Source: Streptomyces sp. NBC_01341 (GTDB taxonomy: Bacteria > Actinomycetota > Actinomycetes > Streptomycetales > Streptomycetaceae). From it: a stretch of DNA of 64,000 nucleotides. The DNA is taken from the NCBI RefSeq assembly GCF_035946055.1, contig NZ_CP108364.1, positions 6,820,001 to 6,884,000 of the forward strand, read 5' to 3'. This document shows positions 52,840-61,180 of the stretch, piece by piece. Position 1 is the stretch's first letter; every line of letters begins with the position of its first letter. Below the pieces are notes generated by a model. That model saw nothing but the letters and a program-made list of their open reading frames with translations. It did no database searches and had not been told where the DNA came from. A program made the position numbers and the translations under genes.

Positions 52840-53607
52840 GTGAAAATCAGCGCACCGATCAGCAAGGCCTCGCTCGTCGTCACCAGTGCCCTCGTGCTGG
52901 TCATCGGAACCGCCGGCAGCGCGCTCGCCGACCCGCCCGGCGCGCTGCCGGCGAACGCGGACGGGACGGAGCAGACGTTCCAGCCGGCGTTCGACTACGA
53001 CACGGACGGCTGCTACCCCACACCCGCCATCGGCACCGACGGCACGATAGCCCCCGGACTCAACACCACCGGTGCCGTCAACGGAAGCTGCCGCGACGCG
53101 GTCGACCTCGACAACACCAACGGCTACGCCCGCTCGAAGTGCAACAACGGCTGGTGCGCCGTCATGTTCGGGCTCTACTTCGAGAAGGACCAGGCGGTGG
53201 CCGGCAGCGGACTCGGCGGACACCGGCACGACTGGGAACACGTCGTGGTGTGGGTACAGAACAACGAAGCCCGCTACGTCTCCACCTCGGCCCACGGCAA
53301 CTTCAACGTGTACGGCCGCGACGCGATCCGGTGGGACGGGACCCATCCCAAGGTCGTCTATCACAAGGACGGCCTGGGCACGCACTGCTTCCGGCCCGCG
53401 AACTCCAACGACGAACCGCCGGAGAACCACTACGGGACGTGGCGCTTCCCCGCGCTCGTGGGCTGGAACGGCTATCCGGCGGGACTGCGTGACCGGCTGA
53501 GCCAGGCCGACTTCGGGAGCGCGGTCTTCGGCCTCAAGGACGGCAACTTCAACTACCACCTGGAGAAGGCCAAGCCCGCGGGCATCCCCTTCGACCCCAA
53601 CGCCTGA
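52840..53607 (+). CDS. Secreted NPP1/necrosis-inducing (NLP) family protein
   Basis: A 255-aa exported toxin-like protein. GTG 52840 has GGAGGATG just upstream; the longer frame adds non-signal sequence. Signal peptide about 1-30 (cut SALA|DPP). The hallmark heptapeptide GHRHDWE is intact (127-133), surrounded by WCAVMFGLYFEKDQ and VVVWVQNNEARYV, as in necrosis- and ethylene-inducing peptide 1-like proteins that disrupt eudicot plasma membranes. Whether this one is cytolytic is not known. Confidence 0.88.
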   Translation: MKISAPISKASLVVTSALVLVIGTAGSALADPPGALPANADGTEQTFQPAFDYDTDGCYPTPAIGTDGTIAPGLNTTGAVNGSCRDAVDLDNTNGYARSKCNNGWCAVMFGLYFEKDQAVAGSGLGGHRHDWEHVVVWVQNNEARYVSTSAHGNFNVYGRDAIRWDGTHPKVVYHKDGLGTHCFRPANSNDEPPENHYGTWRFPALVGWNGYPAGLRDRLSQADFGSAVFGLKDGNFNYHLEKAKPAGIPFDPNA

Positions 53608-53664
53608 CCCGCCGGGGCGGGCGGACCCGCACCACCGTGCCCTCTGCCCGCCTCCGACGGTCCG

Positions 53665-54096
53665 TCAGCGCTCCGCCAGCTCCGACGGAGCCTGCTGGAC
53701 CACCCAGCCGTTCCCGTCCGGATCGGCGAAGGACATGAACGAGTTCCATGTGTCGCCCGTGCCCTCTTCCCAGCCCGTGGCGCCCACGTGCCTGATCGGG
53801 GACACGTCCACCCCCCGGCCGACCAGTTCCTTCCGAGCCGCCTCGATGTCGGTGACACAGACCTGGAGCCCCTGCAACGTGCCGGGAGCCATCACCTTCG
53901 CGCCGGGAAGGGCCGGCATGCCCTGGAGCATGGCGATCGAACACCGGGAGCCCGGGGGAGTCAGCTGGATGATCCGCATCCCGGGTGCCACCTCGTCGTC
54001 CAGGTCCAGCTTGAAGCCGGCCTTCTCCGTGTAGAACTCCTTCGCGCGGTCCATGTCGGTGACAGGGACCGGAACAACCTCGAGTGTCCAGTTCAT
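53665..54096 (-). CDS. VOC family protein (glyoxalase-like)
   Basis: A 143-aa single vicinal-oxygen-chelate module pair: N-terminal VPVPVTDMDRAKEFYTEKAG and C-terminal SFMSFADPDGNGWVVQQAP. Typical of glyoxalase/bleomycin-resistance-fold proteins; no specific reaction can be assigned. Confidence 0.8.
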   Translation of the reverse strand: MNWTLEVVPVPVTDMDRAKEFYTEKAGFKLDLDDEVAPGMRIIQLTPPGSRCSIAMLQGMPALPGAKVMAPGTLQGLQVCVTDIEAARKELVGRGVDVSPIRHVGATGWEEGTGDTWNSFMSFADPDGNGWVVQQAPSELAER

Positions 54097-54373
54097 GGAG
54101 CCTCCTCAGCAGGGCCAGCACACCTGGCCGAACGGATCGTCCTCGGCCGGGCCGGACGTGGCGCAGCGCCACGGCGCGGTCCGGAGAGGTCCACCGTCAC
54201 CCACGCAGGCGTCTCCGCGCGCCCCGAAACGCCAGCGGGGGCCGCACTGTGACGATTCACCCGCCCTGCGCCCCGCCTGCCGGGGTCTGTTCCCGACCCA
54301 GGTACCGCGAGCGACGGTCCCCGGCGCGACCGCTCCACGGAGGACTGTCGGTGGTGGCTGTGATGCTGGGGGC

Positions 54374-54640
54374 ATGGACGAACTGATGAGGCGGCGCGTC
54401 TACGGCGCCGACCACGACGACCCCGATCCGGGACCCCGGCCTGGGCACGTCTACGTGGAGTTGGTGGGCGGCCCGCTGGACGGCCTGCTCCTGGACGTCA
54501 CCGGCTGGTCCGAGGACCGCCTCGCGGTGGGCGCCGCGCTCGGCACGGAGCTGGGTAAATTCGGCTCGGGCGGCCGTGCCGTGTACGGGCCGACCGCTGC
54601 GGGACGCGATCGCTGGGCCTGGGAGGCGGACAGCCCCTGA
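54374..54640 (+). CDS. Small hypothetical protein (88 aa)
   Basis: An 88-aa protein (MDELMRRRVYGADHDDPD to VYGPTAAGRDRWAWEADSP) with a GHVYVELVGGPLDGLLLDV strand. It is of the short beta-rich type widespread in Streptomyces. No family recognised. Start ATG 54374 follows GGGGGC. Confidence 0.6.
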   Translation: MDELMRRRVYGADHDDPDPGPRPGHVYVELVGGPLDGLLLDVTGWSEDRLAVGAALGTELGKFGSGGRAVYGPTAAGRDRWAWEADSP

Positions 54641-54869
54641 GCCCGGTGCCGATCCGGCGCCACGCCCAGGCGACGAAGTCCCGGAAACAGCCGGCTGCGA
54701 GGGCCGGTCCTTCTGGACCGGTTCGTCATGACGGCGAGCCTGGTGCGGCCCGGCCCCGGGTCCCATGCGGCAGGCTCGCCCGCCGACGCGGTGGAGAGCC
54801 CCCTGGCCGGCTCTGCGGACCGCACCCGGCTTGCGGCCACCGGTCCATGAGGCCACGGCGGCCGGTCTC

Positions 54870-55250
54870 TCAGAGCTCGCCCGGCTCGGCCGCGAGGTCC
54901 GCATCGCGCATGCCGGGGAGGGCGTAGCCGCCGTACTCGTCCCACGGGACATCGAGGTCGTCCATGTGCACGCGCCATTCCGCATCCGGCAGGGTACGGC
55001 GCAACTCGGTGACGGAGCCGAGCACATGGGCGATCACCGGCAGGGCTCGGCCGGGGTGGAACGGCATCTTGGTTGACCCGGCCAGGATGTCGTTCGGCTC
55101 ACCCCCGCCGTTCTCGTACAGGTACAGGCTTTCCTCGTCCCGGTACGGGAAGGACGACTCACGGGCGGCGACGGTTCGGGCGACGGTGGCCGCCTCGGCA
55201 TCTGTCAGGGGCGTCGCCCTGCTCGCGGTGTAGTAGAGAGAGACACTCAT
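54870..55250 (-). CDS. Conserved hypothetical protein (126 aa)
   Basis: A 126-aa cytosolic protein starting SVSLYYTASRATPLTDAEAA at ATG 55250. Contains ESSFPYRDEESLYLYENG and WRVHMDDLDVPWDEYGG. No characterised family recognised. Start choice is moderately secure because the longer frame adds basic, non-conserved-looking residues. Confidence 0.65.
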   Translation of the reverse strand: MSVSLYYTASRATPLTDAEAATVARTVAARESSFPYRDEESLYLYENGGGEPNDILAGSTKMPFHPGRALPVIAHVLGSVTELRRTLPDAEWRVHMDDLDVPWDEYGGYALPGMRDADLAAEPGEL

Positions 55251-55337
55251 GACCTGAGCGTAACGACGGGGTACGACACTGCCGACGGGCACCGGACGTC
55301 GCGTGCGCCGCGCGCCGGGCGGCACCGGGACGGGGCC

Positions 55338-55607
55338 TCACACGTCGCGGCGCATGCAGACCCGGGGCCACCGGTCCAGGCCGTGGGCGGCTTCCTGCCG
55401 GCGGATCTCCCGCAGTCCGGGACCGAGTTCGTCTTCGGCCGGCGTGCGGAAGCCGCAGCGCCTGTAGTAGGGGACGTCCGTGAACGTGGTGAGGGTCGGC
55501 GCGGGCACGCCGGAGGCCACGGCGTGATCCGCGAGACGCTCGGCCCGGCTCGGCCGGCAGGCCCGACGGGCCGGGAGTTCCAGGGCCGGGCACGCCGTGC
55601 CCAGCAC
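55338..55607 (-). pseudogene. GNAT acetyltransferase remnant
   Basis: The C-terminal part of a GNAT is recognisable: ERLADHAVASGVPAPTLTTF, VPYYRRCGFRTPAEDELGPG and HGLDRWPRVCMRR. The usual segment between VP and YYRR (WNAP-like) is missing, and the N-terminal half including the acetyl-CoA loop is absent or unrecognisable. The LysR gene ends 12 nt upstream. A decayed gene copy is the likeliest reading; a very short functional protein is not. Confidence 0.6.
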
Positions 55608-55619
55608 GCGGCGGCCGCG

Positions 55620-56522
55620 TCATGAGCCGGTTGTGCGCCCGGTCAGTACCGTCTCGCGGAACGACGCCACCACGGGCCGCAGGTCGACCCGGTGCCACGC
55701 GGCCCACAGGTGCACGGACTCCTGGTGCCAGGGGAGTTCGCGCACCTCGACGCCGTCGGTGGTCCCGCGGACCATGCTCCGCTGGACGAGCGCGAGACCG
55801 AGGCCGGACGCGACAAGTCCCAGTGCGGTCAGGGGGTCGGGCGCGTCGAGGCGGATGTCCGGTGTGAAGCCCGAGGCCACGCATGAGGCCACGAACGCGT
55901 CCCGCGCCCCCGGCTCGCCGGAACTCTCGACCGCGATCCACGGCAGACCGTCCAGATCGGCCGCCTCGACCTCCTCGCGGCCGGCGAGCGGATGCCGCGC
56001 CGGCAGGGCGAGGAGCAGGGGATCCTCCAGCAGCGGGGCCGCGAGAAGGTCGGGGTCGTCCCCTGCGGGCGGCCGCTGGACCAGGGCGATGTCGAGGCTG
56101 CGCTGTCTGAGCCCCACGAACTGCTCCTCGGGTGTCAGGCTGTAGAGCGAGACGTGGATGCCGGGGCGGTCCTCCTGGAGGGCGCGCAGCGCCGCCGGCA
56201 GCACACCGGTGTGCATGGCGTCCGCGACGTATCCGATGCACAGACCGCCCTCCTCGCCGCGCCCCAGACGGCGGCCGAGGTTCTCCAGTCTGTCCGCGTG
56301 GCGCAGCAGGGCCCGCGTCTCGGTCAGGAAGACCTTGCCGTCGGCGGTCAGACGGATGCGCTGTTGGCTCCGCTCGAACAGGGTGAGGCCCAGGTTCTTC
56401 TCGAGCTGGGCGATCTGCCGGCTGAGGGGTGACTGTGAGATGTGCAGTTCCTCCGCGGCACGGCCGACGTGCTCAGCCTCGGCGACGGCCACGAAATAGC
56501 GAAGGTGTCGCAGGTCAAGCAT
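55620..56522 (-). CDS. LysR family transcriptional regulator
   Basis: A 300-aa LysR regulator. The N-terminal winged helix is LDLRHLRYFVAVAEAEHVGR with HISQSPLSRQIAQLEKNLGL, followed by a substrate-binding effector domain. ATG 56522 is chosen over ATG 56543 because the latter adds residues not seen in the family. It is divergent from the aldo/keto reductase across 147 nt that contain a LysR-type palindrome, so that gene is its probable target. Confidence 0.88.
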   Translation of the reverse strand: MLDLRHLRYFVAVAEAEHVGRAAEELHISQSPLSRQIAQLEKNLGLTLFERSQQRIRLTADGKVFLTETRALLRHADRLENLGRRLGRGEEGGLCIGYVADAMHTGVLPAALRALQEDRPGIHVSLYSLTPEEQFVGLRQRSLDIALVQRPPAGDDPDLLAAPLLEDPLLLALPARHPLAGREEVEAADLDGLPWIAVESSGEPGARDAFVASCVASGFTPDIRLDAPDPLTALGLVASGLGLALVQRSMVRGTTDGVEVRELPWHQESVHLWAAWHRVDLRPVVASFRETVLTGRTTGS

Positions 56523-56548
56523 GTCAGACCTCGGGGGACTCAACTCAG

Positions 56549-56565
56549 TCCAAGCGTGTCTTGGA
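56549..56565. promoter_or_regulatory. LysR-type operator palindrome
   Basis: TCCAAG and its exact inverse CTTGGA with 5 nt between, in the 147-nt gap between LysR and aldo/keto reductase genes. It fits the interrupted-palindrome form of LysR sites. Confidence 0.55.
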
Positions 56566-56669
56566 CAGTCTCAAGTATCGATCCTAACCTCGAACACGTA
56601 AGACCGACGAACCATCGCACATCGCATGAAACGACGTCGGAACCAATCCCTCCCGTAAGGAATCACCTC

Positions 56670-57680
56670 ATGGGCATCGCTCCCCTCCTCTCCGGACCGC
56701 TCGGCTTCGGGACTGCTCCGCTGGGCAACATGTTCCGCGCCATCCCCGACGCGGAGGCGGCCGCCACGGTCGAGGCCGCCTGGGCCCACGGCATCCGCTA
56801 CTTCGACACCGCCCCCTTCTACGGCGCGGGCCTGGCGGAGATCCGTTTGGGCGAGGTCCTTGCCTCCCACCCCCGGGAAGCCTTCGTCCTCAGCACCAAG
56901 GTGGGGCGCGTCATCCTCGACGAGGTCGAGGACCCCGCGGCCCGCGAGCTCGGTGAGAAGGGCGGCCTCTTCGAGCACGGCCGCCCCAACACGATGGTGA
57001 ACGACTACACGGCCGACGCGACGATGCGTTCCATCGAGGACAGTCTCGCCCGGCTGAAGACCGACCGCCTCGACATCGTCTGGGTGCACGACATCGCACA
57101 GGACTTCTACGGCGACGAGTGGCTCGCGCTCTACGAGACCGCCCGCACCGGCGCGTTCCGCACCCTCGAGAGGCTGCGCGCCGAGGGCGTCATCAAGGCG
57201 TGGGGCCTCGGCGTGAACCGGGTTGAGCCACTGGAACTCACCCTCGACCTCGACGAGCCGAAGCCTGACGCGTTCCTCCTCGCCGGCCGCTACACCCTTC
57301 TCGACCACAGCCGTGCCCTGCAGCGTCTCCTGCCCGCTGCCGCCGAGCAGGACGTCGACATCGTCGTCGGCGGGCCCTACAGTTCGGGCGTCCTCGCCGG
57401 AGGCCGCCACTTCGAGTACCAGGAAGCACCTGCGGAGATCGTCGCCAAGGTGGAGCGGATCAAGGCTCTCGCCGAGCGCCACGGCGTCGGTATCAAGGCC
57501 GCGGCCCTGCAGTTCTCGCTCGCCCACCCGGCAACCGTCGCCGCCATCCCCGGCGCCACCAGGCCGAGCCGTATCGCCGAGGACGTCGCCGCTCTGAGCG
57601 AGCGGGTTCCCGCTGACTTCTGGGCGGCGCTGCGCGACGAGAGGCTGATCGCCGCCGACGCCCCCGTACCCACGAGCTGA
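56670..57680 (+). CDS. Aldo/keto reductase (aldose/fucose dehydrogenase-like)
   Basis: A 336-aa aldo/keto reductase. Segments GFGTAPLGNMFRAIPDAEA, GIRYFDTAPFYGAGLAEIRL (catalytic Asp and Tyr) and LSTKVGR (catalytic Lys) fit the L-fucose or D-threo-aldose dehydrogenase branch. It ends with PATVAAIPGATRPSRIAEDV. Start ATG 56670 follows TAAGGAATC. Regulated probably by the divergent LysR. A truncated SRPBCC gene follows 60 nt downstream. Confidence 0.87.
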   Translation: MGIAPLLSGPLGFGTAPLGNMFRAIPDAEAAATVEAAWAHGIRYFDTAPFYGAGLAEIRLGEVLASHPREAFVLSTKVGRVILDEVEDPAARELGEKGGLFEHGRPNTMVNDYTADATMRSIEDSLARLKTDRLDIVWVHDIAQDFYGDEWLALYETARTGAFRTLERLRAEGVIKAWGLGVNRVEPLELTLDLDEPKPDAFLLAGRYTLLDHSRALQRLLPAAAEQDVDIVVGGPYSSGVLAGGRHFEYQEAPAEIVAKVERIKALAERHGVGIKAAALQFSLAHPATVAAIPGATRPSRIAEDVAALSERVPADFWAALRDERLIAADAPVPTS

Positions 57681-57740
57681 CCCTCCACGCCCCTGTACCC
57701 AGGAGCTGACCCTCCCCCGCACACTCACAAGGAGAACCTG

Positions 57741-57876
57741 ATGGCCACGACCAGTGCGTCCGTCCGCATTCCCGTCCCGCCGGACCGTGTCTGGAAACTC
57801 ATCGGCGGATTCGGCAGTCTGCCGGACTGGCTTCCGTACATCGCCGGCAGTGAACTCGGTGAGGGCGAACGTGCGG
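57741..57876 (+). pseudogene. SRPBCC family gene, 3'-truncated
   Basis: Starting at ATG 57741 after AAGGAGAACC, the frame reads TSASVRIPVPPDRVWKLIGG, FGSLPDWLPYIAGSELGEGE and then stops matching the START/polyketide-cyclase fold. It runs straight into the terminator hairpin of the opposite cold-shock gene (from 57877) and ends out of frame with the family by 57962. Normal members are about 140-150 aa; only about 45 remain. Probably deleted in a rearrangement that ended at the hairpin. Confidence 0.75.
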
Positions 57877-57922
57877 CCGAGGGGTGTGGCGGCTGCGCGG
57901 ACGGCAGCCGCACACCCCTCGG
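57877..57922 (-). terminator. Terminator of the cold-shock gene
   Basis: A near-perfect 19-bp stem (from 57877 to 57922 with one bulge and a 6-nt loop) immediately downstream of the cold-shock protein stop at 57935. Confidence 0.8.
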
Positions 57923-57934
57923 TGCCCGTCCGGG

Positions 57935-58138
57935 TCAGCCCCGGACGATGTTCTGTGCCTGAGGGCCCTTCTGCCCCTGGCCGATGTCGAAGGTGACGTG
58001 CTCGCCCTCCGTCAGCTCGCGGTAGCCGGAGCCGTTGATCTCCGAGTAGTGGGCGAAGACGTCAGGGCCCCCGCCTTCCTGCGAGATGAAACCGAAGCCC
58101 TTTTCGGAGTTGAACCACTTCACGGTGCCGCTCGCCAT
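57935..58138 (-). CDS. Cold-shock protein
   Basis: A 67-aa single CSD/OB-fold RNA chaperone. RNP1 (KGFGFIS) and RNP2 (VFAHY) motifs are present: ASGTVKWFNSEKGFGFISQE and GGPDVFAHYSEI. ATG 58138 is preceded by GAAGGAAG. The longer frame upstream (to 58252) is its leader, typical of cold-shock genes with long 5' UTRs. One of several csp paralogues expected in Streptomyces. Confidence 0.93.
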   Translation of the reverse strand: MASGTVKWFNSEKGFGFISQEGGGPDVFAHYSEINGSGYRELTEGEHVTFDIGQGQKGPQAQNIVRG

Positions 58139-58400
58139 ACCGTTCTTCCTTCGTCCCATCCCAGGAGCAGCCCTCGTCGAGCGCGCCCCGGCCCCTGCGA
58201 CCACAGGAGCCATCAGCCGTACTACCCCGACTCCGACCCTCTTATCCGACATGCGGCAGACCGGGGCGGCGCACCGGCGTCATGGGACACAGGCCGTCGA
58301 GGGCAGGTGCTCGGGGTGTGCCCAGGGGCGGGCGCAATGGCCCCTCGCGCGCTCCCTTACAGTCTGACCGGCATGTGTTCCGAGGACGGGTGGGTGCAGG

Positions 58401-58946
58401 GTGATGGGCCGGGTGACAGCCGTCAGCAGCAATGCGACGTACTCGTTCAGCAAACCGAACCGTGAGGCCATCACCCTGCTCGCCGGCCTCGGCGTCGAAG
58501 GGGACGTGCACGCGGGGGCGACGATCCGTCACCAGTTCCGCATGACCTACGAACCGGACCTGCCGAACCTGCGCCAGGTCCACCTCATGCACGAGGAACT
58601 CTTCGACGAGCTCGCGCTGAAGGGGTTCGCCGTCACTGCGGGCGGTCTCGGTGAGAACATCACGACCCGGGGTGTCGACCTGCTCGGACTGCCCGAAGGC
58701 ACCCTGCTGCACCTCGGTGCGCAGGCCGTTCTCGAGGTGACCGGCCTGCGGAACCCGTGCGCGAAGATCAACGACTTCCGGCAGGGCCTGCTCGGTGAGG
58801 TCTTCGCCCTGGACCCGGTATCGGGCGAGTTCACTTTCAAGGCCGGAATCATGACCGTGGTACGCCGGGGCGGCCCCGTCCGCCCCCTCGACTCCGTCCG
58901 GGTCGAGCTCCCTCCCCTCCCGCATCGCCCCCTGGAGCGCGTCTGA
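58401..58946 (+). CDS. MOSC domain-containing protein
   Basis: A 181-aa MOSC (molybdenum cofactor sulfurase C-terminal-type) protein. It shows the GLGENITTRGVDLLGLPEGT region and the conserved Cys in EVTGLRNPCAKIN. MOSC proteins bind and transfer sulfur or metal cofactors; no substrate is known. Start GTG 58401 (ATG next). It ends 14 nt before the convergent SbnA-like gene. Confidence 0.82.
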   Translation: MMGRVTAVSSNATYSFSKPNREAITLLAGLGVEGDVHAGATIRHQFRMTYEPDLPNLRQVHLMHEELFDELALKGFAVTAGGLGENITTRGVDLLGLPEGTLLHLGAQAVLEVTGLRNPCAKINDFRQGLLGEVFALDPVSGEFTFKAGIMTVVRRGGPVRPLDSVRVELPPLPHRPLERV

Positions 58947-58960
58947 GCGCTGCGGGGGAC

Positions 58961-60043
58961 CTACCTGGGGTTCACGGCAAGCCCCTCACGTGACGCGCTG
59001 ATGTCCGGCGGAGCGTCAGGTGCGAGCTCGGACGGTGCGGGCCGGCCCGACGGGGACGCCGCCGGAGCGTGCCCGGCCGTCTTCAACGGCCCTTCGCCGT
59101 ACAGGTCCTGGACCCAGTTGTCCTGGTACACGGTGTCGAGGTACCGCTCACCGAGGTCGGGCGCGACGGCCACCGAGGTGAGACCCGGCGTCCCGTGGTG
59201 GGCCAGCCAGTCGATCGCCCCGCTCACCACCGTGCCGGTGGAGCCGCCGAAGAGGAAGCCGCGCCTGGCGAGGCGCCGGCACGCGCGGATCGTGTCGGCC
59301 TCCTCGACCAGCACCACCTCGTCGACGTACGACTCGTCCAGGAGCGGCGGCCGCATGCTCATCCCGAGACCGGGGATCAGCCGTCGGCCGGGTGTTCCTC
59401 CGAAGGCCACGGAACCCACGCTGTCCACCGCCACGACCCGCACGGGGCGTTCGACGTCCCGGTTCCTGTCCCGGAAGTAGCGCGCGCAGCCCATCAGCGT
59501 TCCGGTGGTCCCGGCACCCACGAACAGGACGTCCAGCTGTGGGAAGGCGCGCGTGATCTCGGGGCCGGTCGTCCGGTAGTGGGCCTTCCAGTTGGCCGGG
59601 TTGGAGTACTGGCTCAGCCACACGCAACGGTCGTCGGACGCGCACAGGCGCCGGACGTAGTCCAGCCGCGCGCCGAGGAAGCCGCCGTTGGCCTCCTGGC
59701 CGGCCACCATGTGGACCTCGCCGCCCAGGGCCTCCATCATCAGCCGTGTGGCGAGGTTGCAGCGGGCGTCCGTCACACAGACGAACCGGTAGCCCTTGCT
59801 CGCCGCGATCATGCTCAGCGCCACGCCGAGGTTCCCTGACGAGGACTCGACGAGGACGGAGTCGGGCTTCAGGGTCCCGTCGCGTTCGGCCGCGGCCACC
59901 ATCTCCGTGGCTGCTTTCAGCTTGACCGAGCCGGCGAAATTGAAACCCTCGCACTTGAGAAGCAGTGGGTGGCCGAAGACAGACTCGACGTCCACATACA
60001 GCTCCTCCTCGTTGAAGGCCTGAGGATCGGTGATGACCGACAC
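58961..60043 (-). CDS. SbnA-like 2,3-diaminopropionate biosynthesis enzyme
   Basis: A 360-aa PLP enzyme of the cysteine synthase family that would condense O-phospho-L-serine with L-glutamate to ACEGA, the precursor of L-2,3-diaminopropionate. The PLP lysine lies in NFAGSVKLKAA (Lys42); SSSGNLGVALSMIAAS (substrate loop) and GAGTTGTLMG (phosphate site) are seen. Starts with GTG 60043 after AGAGGAGGAG. A polar C-terminal extension of about 45 residues is unusual. Pairs with SbnB upstream (69-nt gap). Confidence 0.87.
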   Translation of the reverse strand: MSVITDPQAFNEEELYVDVESVFGHPLLLKCEGFNFAGSVKLKAATEMVAAAERDGTLKPDSVLVESSSGNLGVALSMIAASKGYRFVCVTDARCNLATRLMMEALGGEVHMVAGQEANGGFLGARLDYVRRLCASDDRCVWLSQYSNPANWKAHYRTTGPEITRAFPQLDVLFVGAGTTGTLMGCARYFRDRNRDVERPVRVVAVDSVGSVAFGGTPGRRLIPGLGMSMRPPLLDESYVDEVVLVEEADTIRACRRLARRGFLFGGSTGTVVSGAIDWLAHHGTPGLTSVAVAPDLGERYLDTVYQDNWVQDLYGEGPLKTAGHAPAASPSGRPAPSELAPDAPPDISASREGLAVNPR

Positions 60044-60112
60044 GACGAACTCCTCCTCTGATCGGTACGCGGTCCATGGGCGGGCCTGGTCCCGGGCCCC
60101 CGGGGGCGGTTG

Positions 60113-61180
60113 TCATCCGTAGCGGCGCCGTTCGTGGAAGAAGTCGTCGACGACGCCGAGCTCGCCGGAACGGGCTACCCGGTCGTAGACGTAGCCGCCG
60201 ACCGCGAGATCGAGCACTCCGAGGCCGAAGGGTGAGAAGATCACCGGCCGGTCCCTCGCCGGAGTCACCCGCCCCGCCATCACGTCGTCCAGGGTGCCCA
60301 GGACGAAGTCCCGGTTACCGGTGAGCTGTTCCGTCAGATGGGGAGAGGTGGCCGCCCGGAGGCAGTGTCCGATGTCGTCCACGACATTGGTGGAGGCCAG
60401 CAGGACCTGAGGGGCGAGATCCCGCAACGACACGTGCAGTACGACGGGGTTGTGGTCGAACCACGCCGGATCGTGCACATGGGGCTCGGCGGCCACGGTC
60501 GCGAAGACGACGAGATCACTCGTGCGGATCAGTTCCTCCGGGTCGTGGTGCACCGTGACGGCGCCCGCGCCGCCGGACTGCTCCACGTAGAGGCGGAAGC
60601 CGGCCGCGCTGTCCGCGGACAGGTCGTACACCCCGACGTCGTCGAACGACCAGCCGGAGCCTTCGAGGAACGTGTGGATGTAGCGGGCGATCAGGCCCGT
60701 GCCGAAGAACCCGACACGGGTCGGGCGTGGCCGGTCGCGGCTGAGCCGGTCGGCGGCCGACGCGGCGGAGGCGGCGGTCCTGGTCGCGCTGATGATCGAG
60801 CTCTCCAGGCAGGCGAACGGGTAGCCGGTGGCGGGATCGTTGAGGATCAGTACGGCCGAGGCGCGGGGGACGCCGGACCGCACGTTCGCCGGGAAGCTGG
60901 AGATCCACTTCAGCCCGTCGACCGGTGACTCGCCGCCGAGGGAAGCGGGCAGCGCGATCATCCGGGAGGTGGGGCGGTCGGGGAAGCGCAGGAACGAGGA
61001 GGGCGGGTTCACCGTCCGTCCGGCGCCGTGCAGCCGGTAGGCGGCCTCGACCACCTCCACGATCTCCTTCTCACGCCCGTCGAGGGCATGGCGGACCTGG
61101 CTGCCGGGGATGACGGCGAACGACGGCACGGTGACGTCCTCGGCGGCGGAAGCCGTGGCGGTGTGGTTTTCCCTGTTCAT
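60113..61180 (-). CDS. SbnB-like 2,3-diaminopropionate biosynthesis enzyme
   Basis: A 355-aa ornithine cyclodeaminase-like NAD-dependent dehydrogenase that would oxidatively cleave ACEGA to L-Dap and 2-oxoglutarate. Typical segments are RMIALPASLGGESPVDGLKW, the Rossmann motif GFFGTGLIARYIHTFLEG and VVDDIGHCLRA. ATG 61180 overlaps the TauD-like stop (ATGA). Together with SbnA it defines a diaminopropionate supply module. Confidence 0.88.
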   Translation of the reverse strand: MNRENHTATASAAEDVTVPSFAVIPGSQVRHALDGREKEIVEVVEAAYRLHGAGRTVNPPSSFLRFPDRPTSRMIALPASLGGESPVDGLKWISSFPANVRSGVPRASAVLILNDPATGYPFACLESSIISATRTAASAASAADRLSRDRPRPTRVGFFGTGLIARYIHTFLEGSGWSFDDVGVYDLSADSAAGFRLYVEQSGGAGAVTVHHDPEELIRTSDLVVFATVAAEPHVHDPAWFDHNPVVLHVSLRDLAPQVLLASTNVVDDIGHCLRAATSPHLTEQLTGNRDFVLGTLDDVMAGRVTPARDRPVIFSPFGLGVLDLAVGGYVYDRVARSGELGVVDDFFHERRRYG

